Positions 1 through 8,374 of a stretch of DNA of 64,000 bases are shown piece after piece. The translations under genes were made by a program, and so were the position numbers. Under the pieces are notes generated by a model, which saw nothing but the letters and a program-made list of their open reading frames with translations, ran no database searches and was not told the origin of the DNA. Source of the DNA: Spongiactinospora sp. TRM90649 (lineage in GTDB: Bacteria; Actinomycetota; Actinomycetes; Streptosporangiales; Streptosporangiaceae). Numbering within the stretch: the first letter of the stretch is position 1; every line of letters begins with the position of its first letter. The DNA lies in NCBI RefSeq assembly GCF_029382225.1, contig NZ_JARLTC010000038.1:40255-104254 (forward strand). The letters are read 5' to 3'.

Positions 1-959
1 CCGGGCTGCCCAAGAGCGTGCCCGGCTTCGCCGTGGACCGGATGTGCGCGGGCGCGATGACCGCCGTCACCAGCGTGGCCGGGGGCATCGCCTTCGGCGC
101 CTACGACGTGGCGCTGGCCGGCGGCGTGGAGCACATGGGCAGGCACCCGATGGGCGAGGCCGTCGATCCCAACCCCCGCTTCCTGGCCGAGCGCCTGGTG
201 GACGGCTCGGCCCTGGTCATGGGCATGACCGCGGAGAACCTGCACGACCGCTACCCGGCGATCACCCGGGAGCGGGCCGACGCCTACGCCGCCGCCTCCC
301 AGGAGAAGGCGGCCAAGGCGTACGCGGACGAGAAGATCCAGCCCGACCTGGTGGAGATGGCGATCCGGTCGGCCGACCTGGGCTGGGGCCTGGCCACCGC
401 CGACGAGGCCCCCCGGCCCGGCACCACCACCGAGGTCCTGGCCACGCTGAAGACGCCGTTCCGCCCGCACGGCCGGGTGACGGCCGGCAACTCCTCCGGC
501 ATCAACGACGGGGCCACCGGATGCGTCCTGGCCGCGTCCGACGTCGCCGCCGAGCTGGGGCTCCCGGCCCGGATGCGGCTCGTCTCCTACGCCTTCGCCG
601 GAGTGGACCCCGAGGTGATGGGCATCGGCCCGATCCCCTCCACCGAGCGGGCGCTGCGCCTGGCCGGTCTGGGCATCGGCGACATCGGCCTGTTCGAGAT
701 CAACGAGGCGTTCGCCGTGCAGGTGCTGGCGTTCCTCGACCACTACGGGATCGACGGCGACGACCCGAGGGTGAACCCCTACGGCGGCGCGATCGCCTAC
801 GGGCATCCGCTGGCCGCCTCCGGGGTGCGGCTGATGATCCAGCTCGCCCGGCAGTTCGCCGAGCGCCCCGACGTCCGCTACGGCATGACCACCATGTGCG
901 TGGGAATGGGCATGGGCGGAACCGTCATCTGGGAGAACCTGAACGAGGAGGCCAAGTGA
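1..959 (+). CDS. fadA: Acetyl-CoA C-acyltransferase (thiolase), 5' end missing
   Basis: This is the C-terminal part (318 codons) of a thiolase; the frame is open at the left edge. It should carry out the last step of fatty-acid beta-oxidation, thiolytic cleavage of 3-ketoacyl-CoA. The nucleophilic cysteine lies in VDRMCAGAMTA near the left edge, NEAFAVQ is the usual thiolase motif, the catalytic histidine is in GGAIAYGHPLAASG, and the second cysteine is in MCVGMGMGG near the C-terminus. The stop overlaps the fadB start by 4 bp (GTGA), which suggests translational coupling into a trifunctional-type complex. The S. coelicolor pair SCO6027/SCO6026 is the likely equivalent (from memory). Confidence 0.93.
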   Translation, partial: GLPKSVPGFAVDRMCAGAMTAVTSVAGGIAFGAYDVALAGGVEHMGRHPMGEAVDPNPRFLAERLVDGSALVMGMTAENLHDRYPAITRERADAYAAASQEKAAKAYADEKIQPDLVEMAIRSADLGWGLATADEAPRPGTTTEVLATLKTPFRPHGRVTAGNSSGINDGATGCVLAASDVAAELGLPARMRLVSYAFAGVDPEVMGIGPIPSTERALRLAGLGIGDIGLFEINEAFAVQVLAFLDHYGIDGDDPRVNPYGGAIAYGHPLAASGVRLMIQLARQFAERPDVRYGMTTMCVGMGMGGTVIWENLNEEAK

Positions 960-3049
960 GCCTGTCCACCTGGCGGTCCCTGCTGCTGGGGCGGGCCACC
1001 GACGAGATCGTCACCCGGGCGCTGGTGCGCGACGTGGCGCTGCCGTACGCGGCGGGCACCATGGCGCTGATCACCCTGGACAACGGCTTCGACCACACCA
1101 AGCCCAACGTCTTCGGGCCGCAGGGCCTGCTGGCGCTGAACGGCGCGCTCGACGAGATCGCCGGGCGCACCGACCTCGCGGCGGTCGGGATCACCGGCAA
1201 GCCGTTCATCTTCGCGGTGGGCGCCGACCTGAAGGGCGCGGCGGCGCTGGCCACCCGCGAGGAGGCGCTGGCGATCGCCGGGCTCGGCCACCACGTCATG
1301 CGGCGGCTGGGCGAGCTGGGCGTGCCGTCGTTCGCTTTCGTCAACGGCGCGGCGATGGGCGGCGGCCTGGAGGTCGCCCTGCACTGCGACTACCGGACGG
1401 TCTCCTCGGGTGTCCCCGCCATCGCGCTGCCCGAGTGCTTCCTCGGCCTGGTGCCCGGCTGGGGCGGCACCCAGCTCCTGCCCCGCCTGATCGGGCCGGA
1501 GAACGCGGTGAAGCTGATCATCGAGAACCCGCTGTCGCAGAACCGCATGATCAAGGGACCGGCCGCCGCCGAGCTGGGCGTCGCCGACGTCCTGCTGGAG
1601 CCCGCCGACTTCCTGGAGCGGTCGCTGCGCTGGGCCGCGCGAGTGCTGCGCGGCGAGGAGCGGGTGAACCGCCCCGACCACACCGCCGCCGACTGGGACC
1701 CAGTGCTCCGGAAGGCCCGCGAGCTGGTCGAGCTGAAGCTGCGGGGCGCCGCCCCTGCCCCCTACCGGGCCCTCGACCTGATCGAACTGGCCAGGACGGC
1801 GAGCCGCGACGAGGGCTTCGCCGCCGAGGACGAGGCCCTGGCCGACCTGCTGACCAGCGAGCAGTTGCGCTCCGGCCTGTACGCGTTCGACCTGGTGCAG
1901 CACCGGGCCAAGCGCCCCTCCGGCGCCCCCGACCGGTCCCTGGCCAAGAAGGTCACCAAGGTCGGCGTGGTCGGCGCGGGCCTGATGGCCTCCCAGCTCG
2001 CGCTGCTGTTCGTGCGGCGGCTTGAGGTGCCCGTCGTGCTCACCGACGTGGACGCCGGACGCCTGGACAAGGGCGTCGCCTACGTCCACGAGGAGATCGG
2101 CCGGCTGCACGGCAAGGGACGCCTGTCCGCCGACCAGGCCAACCGGCTCACGGCGCTGGTCACCGGTTCGCTGAGCAAGGACGCCTTCGCCGACGCCGAC
2201 CTGGTGATCGAGGCCGTCTTCGAGGACCTCGCGGTCAAGCAGAAGGTGTTCGCCGAGGTCGAGGCCGTCGTGAGCGCCGAGTGCGTGCTGGCCACCAACA
2301 CCTCCTCGCTGTCGGTGACCGAGATGGCCTCCGCGCTGCGGCACCCCGAGCGGGTCGTGGGCGTCCACTTCTTCAACCCGGTCGCGGTGATGCCGCTGGT
2401 CGAGGTGGTGCGGGGCGAGCGCACCGGCGACGCCGCGCTGGCGACCGCCTTCGCGCTCGGCGCGGCGCTGAAGAAGTCGTGCGTGCTGGTCAAGGACGCC
2501 CCGGCGTTCGTGGTCAACCGGCTGCTCACCAGGTTCATGGGCGAGGTCGTCGCGGCGGTGGACGAGGGCACCCCGCTGCCGGTCGCCGAGCACGCCCTGA
2601 ACGACCTGGGCCTGCCGATGACGCCGTTCGCGCTGCTGCAGCTCGTCGGCCCGGCGGTCGGCCTGCACGTGGCCGAGACGCTGCACGCCGCCTTCCCCGA
2701 GCGGTTCGGGGTGTCGGCGAACCTCGCGGCGCTGGTCGCGGCGGGCAAGCCCGGGGTCTACCTGCCCGACTTCTCGCTCGACCCGGAGGCCGTGGCGCTG
2801 TTCTCGGGCGGCGCGGAGCCGTCCAGTGCCGCGCAGGTGCGCACCCGGGTGCTCCGCGCCCTCGCCGAGGAGATCCGGATCATGCTCGACGAGGGCGTGG
2901 TGGCCGAGGCCGGGGACATCGACCTGTGCATGATCCTCGGCGCGGGGTGGCCGTTCCACCTCGGCGGGATCACGCCCTACCTGGACCGCGAGGGCGTGGC
3001 CCGGCCGAGGTTCCTGGCGCGGGGCGTCGCCTCGATGCCGTCATCCTGA
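956..3049 (+). CDS. fadB: Fatty oxidation complex alpha subunit: enoyl-CoA hydratase / 3-hydroxyacyl-CoA dehydrogenase
   Basis: A 697-residue bifunctional beta-oxidation enzyme. The crotonase domain occupies about residues 1-290, with NGAAMGGGLEVALHC near 130 forming the oxyanion-hole region and LPECFLGLVPGWGGTQ supplying the catalytic glutamate. The NAD-binding dehydrogenase domain begins near 335 with VGVVGAGLMASQ and includes GVHFFNPVAVMPLVE; the C-terminal 3HCDH domain follows. Length matches the FadB/FadJ family. The GTG start at 956 is chosen because it overlaps the fadA stop (GTGA); the frame is also open upstream, but that stretch is the antisense-like shadow of fadA. Its 3' end overlaps the convergent gene at 3041 by 9 bp. 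Confidence 0.95.
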   Translation: MSLSTWRSLLLGRATDEIVTRALVRDVALPYAAGTMALITLDNGFDHTKPNVFGPQGLLALNGALDEIAGRTDLAAVGITGKPFIFAVGADLKGAAALATREEALAIAGLGHHVMRRLGELGVPSFAFVNGAAMGGGLEVALHCDYRTVSSGVPAIALPECFLGLVPGWGGTQLLPRLIGPENAVKLIIENPLSQNRMIKGPAAAELGVADVLLEPADFLERSLRWAARVLRGEERVNRPDHTAADWDPVLRKARELVELKLRGAAPAPYRALDLIELARTASRDEGFAAEDEALADLLTSEQLRSGLYAFDLVQHRAKRPSGAPDRSLAKKVTKVGVVGAGLMASQLALLFVRRLEVPVVLTDVDAGRLDKGVAYVHEEIGRLHGKGRLSADQANRLTALVTGSLSKDAFADADLVIEAVFEDLAVKQKVFAEVEAVVSAECVLATNTSSLSVTEMASALRHPERVVGVHFFNPVAVMPLVEVVRGERTGDAALATAFALGAALKKSCVLVKDAPAFVVNRLLTRFMGEVVAAVDEGTPLPVAEHALNDLGLPMTPFALLQLVGPAVGLHVAETLHAAFPERFGVSANLAALVAAGKPGVYLPDFSLDPEAVALFSGGAEPSSAAQVRTRVLRALAEEIRIMLDEGVVAEAGDIDLCMILGAGWPFHLGGITPYLDREGVARPRFLARGVASMPSS

Positions 3050-3802
3050 CCCTGTCGTGGCGCGGCCGGCCCTGGAGCGAAGCACCAGGGCCGCCGCCGC
3101 GCCCGCCAGGAGCACCCCGGCGAGCAGCGGATACGGGGTGCGCCACCACGGCACGGGATCGTTGACGACCGCCACGCTGGCGACGGCCTCCGGTGTCGAG
3201 GCCGGCACGGCGGCCAGGGCCGCCGGGGTACCGGCGGGCGTCTCGGAGGGTCCCGCGACGGGGCCCGGCACGATGACGTCGCCGTCCGGGCCCGCCTTGG
3301 CCTTGCGCGCGCGCACCGGGATGCCCGGCGGGCGGATCTCCTCCCAGTAGTCGACCTTCAGGGCCGCGATCGCGCGGCGGGCCTCGACGGACGGCGGATC
3401 GACCGACAGGGCGCCGGGCACCTTCAGCGTGCCGATCGGGTGCGCCTGGAACCAGCCCTGCTGCCCCTCGACCCGGTAGTCGCCCGCGGGCAGCGCGACG
3501 GCCGCCGCGTAGTGCGCGGGCTCGCTCAGCCGGACGCCGTCGAAGGTCAGCGTCCGGCCGCCGCCCTGCGGGATGAACCGCAGCGCGACCCGGCCCAGCG
3601 ACTTCTCATCCCCCCAGTACGGATGGGAGCCGTGCTGGAGCAGCCAGAAGCCGAGGGTGTAGGTCGTGCCGGCGGTGAACCGGGCGGGGACGGGGTCGAG
3701 CGTGGTCGCCGCCCACCCTCCGGCGGCGTGCGCCGCCCCGGGCAGCACCGGGGCGGCGAGGATGGTCATGGCCGTCGCGATCCGCGCGATCAGTCGTCTC
3801 AT
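3041..3802 (-). CDS. Secreted, C-terminally membrane-anchored YtkA/FixH-like protein
   Basis: 253 residues. An N-terminal signal peptide ends near AHAAGG (about residue 27). A beta-rich domain (about 28-140) has GWAATTLDPVPARF and LGFWLLQHG, a layout seen in YtkA/FixH-like extracellular domains. A proline/alanine linker follows, then one transmembrane helix (about 222-243) and a short basic tail. The ATG has GGAGG six bases upstream. It lies 18 bp after the amino-acid permease on the same strand, so the two are probably cotranscribed. The biochemical role is unknown; the family name is a weak resemblance and a cupredoxin-like or copper-related role cannot be asserted. Confidence 0.7.
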   Translation of the reverse strand: MRRLIARIATAMTILAAPVLPGAAHAAGGWAATTLDPVPARFTAGTTYTLGFWLLQHGSHPYWGDEKSLGRVALRFIPQGGGRTLTFDGVRLSEPAHYAAAVALPAGDYRVEGQQGWFQAHPIGTLKVPGALSVDPPSVEARRAIAALKVDYWEEIRPPGIPVRARKAKAGPDGDVIVPGPVAGPSETPAGTPAALAAVPASTPEAVASVAVVNDPVPWWRTPYPLLAGVLLAGAAAALVLRSRAGRATTGSG

Positions 3803-3820
3803 TGGGCACCTCCGGTGTTC

Positions 3821-5305
3821 TTACACCAGGGGGGCCTCCTTGGTTCCGGCCGCGCTGCGGCCGACGCGGCTGTGCCGCCGGCCGTACAGGAAGTAGACGA
3901 CCACGCCGATGATCATCCATACGATGAACCGCAGCCAGGTCTCGACCGGCAGGTTCAGCATCAGATAGATCGACGCCAGCACCGACAGGATCGGGATCAG
4001 CGGGACCAGCGGGGTGCGGAAGGCGCGGGGCAGGTCGGGACGCGTGCGGCGGAGCACCACGACGGCGATCGAGACGATCACGAACGCGAACAGCGTGCCG
4101 ATGTTGACCAGCTCGGCCAGCGCCGACAGCGGGATGAACCCGGCGAGCAGTGCGGTCACCACGCCGATGATCACGGTCACCCGGGCGGGTGTGCCGTACT
4201 TGGGGTGCACCGTGGCCAGCGGCCGGGGCAGCAGGTTGTCGCGGCTCATCGAGAACAGCACCCGGCTCTGCCCGAGCATCATGATCAGCACCACCGTGGT
4301 CAGCCCGGCGATCGCGCCGATGCTGATCACCGTGGCCAGCCACGGCTGGCCCACCTCGCGGAACGCGTCGGCGAGCGGCGCGGCCGAGCTGAGCCGCTGG
4401 TACGGCACCATGCCCACGACCACCAGCGACACCCCGACGTAGAGGGCGGTGCACACGGCCAGCGAGCCGAGGATGCCGATCGGCATGTCGCGCGGGGGGT
4501 TCTTGGTCTCCTCGGCGGCGGTGGCGACGATGTCGAACCCGATGAAGGCGAAGAACACGATGGCCGCGGCGGAGAAGATCCCGGCGACGCCGTACGCGGT
4601 GGGGGTGACCCCGAACAACACCTGGATGAGCGGCGCCCCCAGCCCTTCCACGTGCGGCGTCTCCTGGGCCGGCGGGATGAACGGGGTGTAGTTCGCGCCA
4701 CGGATGAAGAAGATCCCGGCGACGATCACCAGCAGCACCACGGCGACCTTGAGGATCACCAGGGCCAGGTTGGTGCGCGCGGACACCCTGATCCCGAGGA
4801 CCAGGATGAGGGTGAGGATCAGCACGATGACCATGGCCGGGATGTTGATCGTGGCGTCCTCGCCCGCCAGCGCGGGTGGTAGCTCCACCCCCAGTGTGGC
4901 CAGCAGCGTGGTGAAGTATCCCGACCAGCCCACGGAGACCACGGCCGCGCCCAGTGCCAGTTCCAGGACGAGGTCCCAGCCGATCACCCAGGCGGGGAAC
5001 TCGCCGAGCGTCGCGTAGGCGAAGGTGTAGGCCGAGCCCGCGACCGGCACGGTGGCGGCGAACTCGGCGTAGCACAGCGCGGCCAGCCCGCACACGATCG
5101 CGGCGACCACGAACGAGAGCGCGACCGCCGGGCCCGCGTTGTCGCGGGCGACGCGACCGGTGAGCACGAAGATGCCGGTGCCGACGATGACACCGACGCC
5201 GAACACGGTGAGGTCCAACGCCCCGAGGTGCCTTCGCAGCCGATGCTCGGGCGCCTCTGTGTCCCGGATCGACTCCTCTACGGTTTTCGTGCGCGGCGGT
5301 CTCAT
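3821..5305 (-). CDS. APC-family amino acid permease (cationic amino acid transporter type)
   Basis: 494 residues, about twelve transmembrane helices, with the APC signature FGVGVIVGTGIFVLTG in helix 1 and GFDIVATAAEETKNPPRDMP in the middle, as in YfnA/CAT-type permeases. It should import an amino acid by proton or sodium symport. I start it at the ATG at 5305, which has GGGAG five bases upstream; an in-frame GTG at 5317 lacks a ribosome site and lies inside a hairpin. The shorter accessory-like gene 18 bp downstream may be in the same transcript. The substrate is not predictable from sequence. Confidence 0.85.
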   Translation of the reverse strand: MRPPRTKTVEESIRDTEAPEHRLRRHLGALDLTVFGVGVIVGTGIFVLTGRVARDNAGPAVALSFVVAAIVCGLAALCYAEFAATVPVAGSAYTFAYATLGEFPAWVIGWDLVLELALGAAVVSVGWSGYFTTLLATLGVELPPALAGEDATINIPAMVIVLILTLILVLGIRVSARTNLALVILKVAVVLLVIVAGIFFIRGANYTPFIPPAQETPHVEGLGAPLIQVLFGVTPTAYGVAGIFSAAAIVFFAFIGFDIVATAAEETKNPPRDMPIGILGSLAVCTALYVGVSLVVVGMVPYQRLSSAAPLADAFREVGQPWLATVISIGAIAGLTTVVLIMMLGQSRVLFSMSRDNLLPRPLATVHPKYGTPARVTVIIGVVTALLAGFIPLSALAELVNIGTLFAFVIVSIAVVVLRRTRPDLPRAFRTPLVPLIPILSVLASIYLMLNLPVETWLRFIVWMIIGVVVYFLYGRRHSRVGRSAAGTKEAPLV

Positions 5306-5310
5306 TTGAG

Positions 5311-5340
5311 CTCCCACGGGATCGTCTGTGATCGTGGGAG
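5311..5340 (-). promoter_or_regulatory. Hairpin containing the permease Shine-Dalgarno sequence
   Basis: Perfect 8-bp arms (5311-5318 and 5333-5340). Read on the minus strand, the 3' arm contains GGGAG, the ribosome site of the permease ATG at 5305, so the folded RNA would hide it. A pair of GATC tetranucleotides (5320-5323, 5330-5333) adds inner symmetry. It could instead be part of the dxs terminator region. Confidence 0.45.
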
Positions 5341-5345
5341 GTCCT

Positions 5346-5384
5346 TTCCCCGCGCCGCCGCCGTCATGCCTGGGGCGCGGGGAA
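5346..5384 (-). terminator. Stem-loop after dxs
   Basis: An 11-bp perfect stem (5346-5356 with 5374-5384) with a 17-nt loop, starting 7 bp after the dxs stop on the transcript. There is no U-tract, which is common in actinomycete terminators. Confidence 0.6.
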
Positions 5385-5390
5385 CCCGGG

Positions 5391-7304
5391 TCATCGGGTG
5401 GGGTGATGCTCCAGCACGGGGCTGCGCCGGGCGATCGCCTCGGTGATCTCGCGGGCCAGGCCCTGGGCGGTCAGCCCGGCCTCGCCGAGGATCTTGGCGC
5501 GCTTGGCGTGGTCGAGGAAGGTCTGCGGGATGCCGTACGTGCGGACCGGGACGTCGACGTCGGCGTCGCGCAGGGCACGGGCCACGGCGTCGCCGACGCC
5601 GCCCACCCTGCCGCTATCCTCGACCACCGCGACCAGCTTGTGCGCGGCGGCGGCGAGCGGAAGGGCCGGGTCGATCGGCATGACCCAGCGCGGATCGACG
5701 ACGGTCGCGGAGATGCCCTGGGCGTCGAGCAGGCGGGCGGCCTCCATGCACGTCTCGGCCATGCAGCCGACCGACACCAGCAGCACGTCGGGGTCGGCCG
5801 CGCGCAGCACGTCCATCTCGCCGAGCCTGCCCACCGCCTCGATGTCGTCGGCCACCGGGCCCTTGGGATAACGCACCACGGTGGGCGCGTCGTTCACCTC
5901 GACGGCCTCCGACAGCAGCTCGCGCAGCCGGGCGCCGTCGCGCGGGGCGGCCAGGCGCAGGCCGGGGATCACCTGGAGGATGGAGAGGTCCCACATGCCG
6001 TTGTGGCTGGGGCCGTCGTCGCCGGTGACGCCCGCGCGGTCGAGGACCACGGTGACCGGCAGGCGGTGCAGCGCAACGTCCATCAGCAACTGGTCGAAGG
6101 CGCGGTTGAGGAACGTGGAGTAGAGAGCCACCACCGGGTGCACGCCGCCCATGGCCAGACCGGCGGCGGAGGTCAGCGCGTGCTGCTCGGCGATGCCCAC
6201 GTCGTAGATGCGGTCGGGATACGCCTCGGCGAAGGACGCCAGGCCGACCGGGTGCAGCATGGCGGCGGTGATCGCCACCACGTCGGGGCGCTCGCCGCCG
6301 ATCCGGACGATCTCCTCGCCGAACACGTCGGTCCAGCCGCGTGCCTTGGGGCGCTCCTGGCCGGTGGCAGGGTCGAAGGGCTGCGGGGAGTGGAAGCAGT
6401 CCTCGTCGTGGTTCTCGGCGGGGGTGTAGCCGTAGCCCTTGCGGGTGATCACGTGCACGATGACCGGGCCACGGAAGCCCCTGGCCTTGCGCAGCGCCGT
6501 CTCCACGGCCTGCTCGTCGTGGCCGTCGATCGGCCCGACGTACTTGAGCCCGAGGTCCTCGAACATCGCCTGCGGGGCCAGGATGTCCTTCAGGCCCTTC
6601 TTGACGCCGTGCAGGGTCTCGTAGAAGGGCGACCCGACGACGGGGACCCGCGCCAGGGTCTCCTTGACGAACTCCAGCGCCTCCTCGTAGCCGCGGGTCA
6701 TCCGCAGCGAGCCGAGGTGCCTGGCCAGGCCGCCGATCGTCGGGGAGTAGGACCTGCCGTTGTCGTTGACGACCATGATCAGCGGCAGGTCGCGGCAGGC
6801 GGCGATGTTGTTCAGCGCCTCCCAGGCCATGCCGCCGGTCAGCGCGCCGTCGCCGATCACCGCGACCACCGACCGGTCGGACTCGCCGCGCACGCGGAAC
6901 GCCTTGGCCAGGCCGTCCGCGTAGGACAGGGCCGTGGAGGCGTGCGAGTTCTCGATGAGGTCGTGCTCGGACTCGGCCCGGCTGGGGTAGCCGGACAGGC
7001 CGCCCTCCTGGCGCAGCGAGCCGAAGTCGTCGGCGCGGCCGGTGAGCATCTTGTGGACGTACGCCTGGTGACCGGTGTCCCACAGCACCTTGTCGTGCGG
7101 CGAGTCGAAAACGCGGTGAATGGCGATCGTGAGTTCCACCACACCGAGATTGGGCCCCAGGTGCCCGCCGGCCTTCGATTCGGCAACCGAGTTGATCAAT
7201 AGGTCGCGGATCTCCGCGGCGAGCCGGGGCAGGTCCGCCACCTCCACGTTCTTGAGGTCGCCAGGCCCCTCAATGGTCTTCAGGAGTCCAGGCAGCTCGC
7301 CCAC
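5391..7304 (-). CDS. dxs: 1-deoxy-D-xylulose-5-phosphate synthase
   Basis: 637 residues, the usual Dxs length. It condenses pyruvate and glyceraldehyde-3-phosphate with thiamine diphosphate to start the MEP isoprenoid pathway in the cytosol. The sequence shows GHQAYVHKMLTGR, the thiamine-diphosphate motif GDGALTGGMAWEALNN and VNDNGRSYSPTIGG, then the pyrimidine-binding domain with GIAEQHALTSAAGLA (catalytic Glu) and the transketolase C-terminal domain. The GTG start has GAGGGG eight bases upstream. M. tuberculosis dxs1 (Rv2682c) lies in the same wider neighbourhood as the ceo/dut block found here at 28-34 kb. Confidence 0.97.
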   Translation of the reverse strand: MGELPGLLKTIEGPGDLKNVEVADLPRLAAEIRDLLINSVAESKAGGHLGPNLGVVELTIAIHRVFDSPHDKVLWDTGHQAYVHKMLTGRADDFGSLRQEGGLSGYPSRAESEHDLIENSHASTALSYADGLAKAFRVRGESDRSVVAVIGDGALTGGMAWEALNNIAACRDLPLIMVVNDNGRSYSPTIGGLARHLGSLRMTRGYEEALEFVKETLARVPVVGSPFYETLHGVKKGLKDILAPQAMFEDLGLKYVGPIDGHDEQAVETALRKARGFRGPVIVHVITRKGYGYTPAENHDEDCFHSPQPFDPATGQERPKARGWTDVFGEEIVRIGGERPDVVAITAAMLHPVGLASFAEAYPDRIYDVGIAEQHALTSAAGLAMGGVHPVVALYSTFLNRAFDQLLMDVALHRLPVTVVLDRAGVTGDDGPSHNGMWDLSILQVIPGLRLAAPRDGARLRELLSEAVEVNDAPTVVRYPKGPVADDIEAVGRLGEMDVLRAADPDVLLVSVGCMAETCMEAARLLDAQGISATVVDPRWVMPIDPALPLAAAAHKLVAVVEDSGRVGGVGDAVARALRDADVDVPVRTYGIPQTFLDHAKRAKILGEAGLTAQGLAREITEAIARRSPVLEHHPTR

Positions 7305-7374
7305 GGAACCATCCCCTCTGCTCGCCCTCGCCGATGAGGTCGAGTCTAGTTCGCCAGTGCACCAGTGCCCCCGA

Positions 7375-7437
7375 ATCCTTCAAAGGATCCCGAAACTGCA
7401 CCGATTTACGACGGATTCGTCTAATCTCTGCATCATT
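7375..7437 (+). promoter_or_regulatory. Probable leaderless promoter and small palindrome before the zinc peptidase gene
   Basis: A TAATCT -10-like hexamer (7422-7427) sits only 10 bp before the ATG at 7438, which itself has no ribosome site, suggesting a leaderless transcript. A 6-bp inverted repeat with a 2-nt gap (7375-7388, ATCCTT/AAGGAT) lies upstream in locally AT-rich DNA and could be an operator. No convincing -35 is visible. Confidence 0.35.
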
Positions 7438-8301
7438 ATGAACACCCTCCCCATCAGGAAATTTTCCACCCTAGCCGCAGCGGCCACCGTGCTCGCCCTC
7501 CTCGGGACGGGGACCGCCGCGCAGGCGTCGGCCACCGCAGCACCGGCCGCCGTGAAGGAGGCCGAGCAGACACAGCGGGCCGTGCAGGCTTCCGTCCCCT
7601 ACGGCAAGCGCGCGGCCACCCACAATCCGCTCTATCGCACGGGACGGATCAGCACCGCCAACTGCGCCGCGGGAACGCTCCGCAAGGGCAGCTCCGCGTC
7701 GTACAAGCGATTCATGACCAAGATCAACACTTGTTTGAACAACGCGTGGGCCCGCCAGTTCCGCAAGGCGCGCCTGCCGTTCGCCAAGCCCCGGCTGCGC
7801 TTTGTCACGAGCAAGGTGAGCAGCCCCTGTGGCAGGTGGCCGACCGGAGCGGGCGGCTACTACTGCTCCTCCAACCGCACCATGTACATCGGGGTGACCC
7901 GGAAGGTCGTCGGCCAGGGCTTCGGGCTCGGCTCCGCCCAGTTCATGGCGCACGAGTACGCACACCACGTGCAGACGATCAGCAAGATCGGGCCGAACTA
8001 CTACTTCCCCTCGTTCAACCGGGCCAGGGGATCGGCCAAGCTCCTGCTGTCGCGGCGCTTCGAGCTGCAGGCCGACTGCCTGGCCTCGGCGTTCCTGCGG
8101 AGCGTCCAGGGCTCGCTGCCGGTGAACTCCACCGAGTGGCAGGGCATGGTGGACTGGACCCGTAAGAACGGCCACAAGGCCTGGCCGAAGAACGACCACG
8201 GCAAGGGGTACAGCCAGGCGTCCTGGATGCAGCGGGGTTTCAGCTCGGGCGGACCTGGTGGGTGCAACACCTGGACCGCGTCCCTGAGCCGCGTGGCGTG
8301 A
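7438..8301 (+). CDS. Secreted neutral zinc metallopeptidase-like protein
   Basis: 287 residues. A Sec signal peptide covers about the first 30 residues (basic start, hydrophobic core, AQASA). The zinc motif HEYAH is at about 172-176 within QFMAHEYAHHVQ, and the third-ligand region is FELQADCLASAF with Glu near 209, as in the YpfJ-type putative neutral zinc metallopeptidases. Cysteines in the mature part (SSPCGRW, YYCSS, ADC, GGCN) suggest disulfides. The start ATG is chosen because the signal peptide begins there; upstream in-frame sequence is the dxs antisense shadow. Substrate unknown. Confidence 0.85.
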   Translation: MNTLPIRKFSTLAAAATVLALLGTGTAAQASATAAPAAVKEAEQTQRAVQASVPYGKRAATHNPLYRTGRISTANCAAGTLRKGSSASYKRFMTKINTCLNNAWARQFRKARLPFAKPRLRFVTSKVSSPCGRWPTGAGGYYCSSNRTMYIGVTRKVVGQGFGLGSAQFMAHEYAHHVQTISKIGPNYYFPSFNRARGSAKLLLSRRFELQADCLASAFLRSVQGSLPVNSTEWQGMVDWTRKNGHKAWPKNDHGKGYSQASWMQRGFSSGGPGGCNTWTASLSRVA

Positions 8302-8330
8302 TCTGATCCGCCCCGACGACCGATGACCGA

Positions 8331-8365
8331 GTGTACGGCCGCGCCCGGCGGGCGCGGCCGTACGC
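8331..8365. terminator. Bidirectional terminator hairpin
   Basis: A 14-bp perfect GC-rich stem (8333-8346 with 8350-8363) with a 3-nt loop, extendable by a wobble and a G-C pair, placed between two convergent genes. No U-tract. Confidence 0.8.
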
Positions 8366-8374
8366 GCGTCCGGG

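Noticed and set aside
44..955. N-terminal extension of FadB through the fadA gene
   Set aside because: Open frame, but it overlaps fadA, is Arg/Gly-rich and is not found in FadB; the GTG at 956 fits.
7120..7437. N-terminal extension of the zinc peptidase
   Set aside because: It would remove the signal peptide from the N-terminus and overlap dxs.
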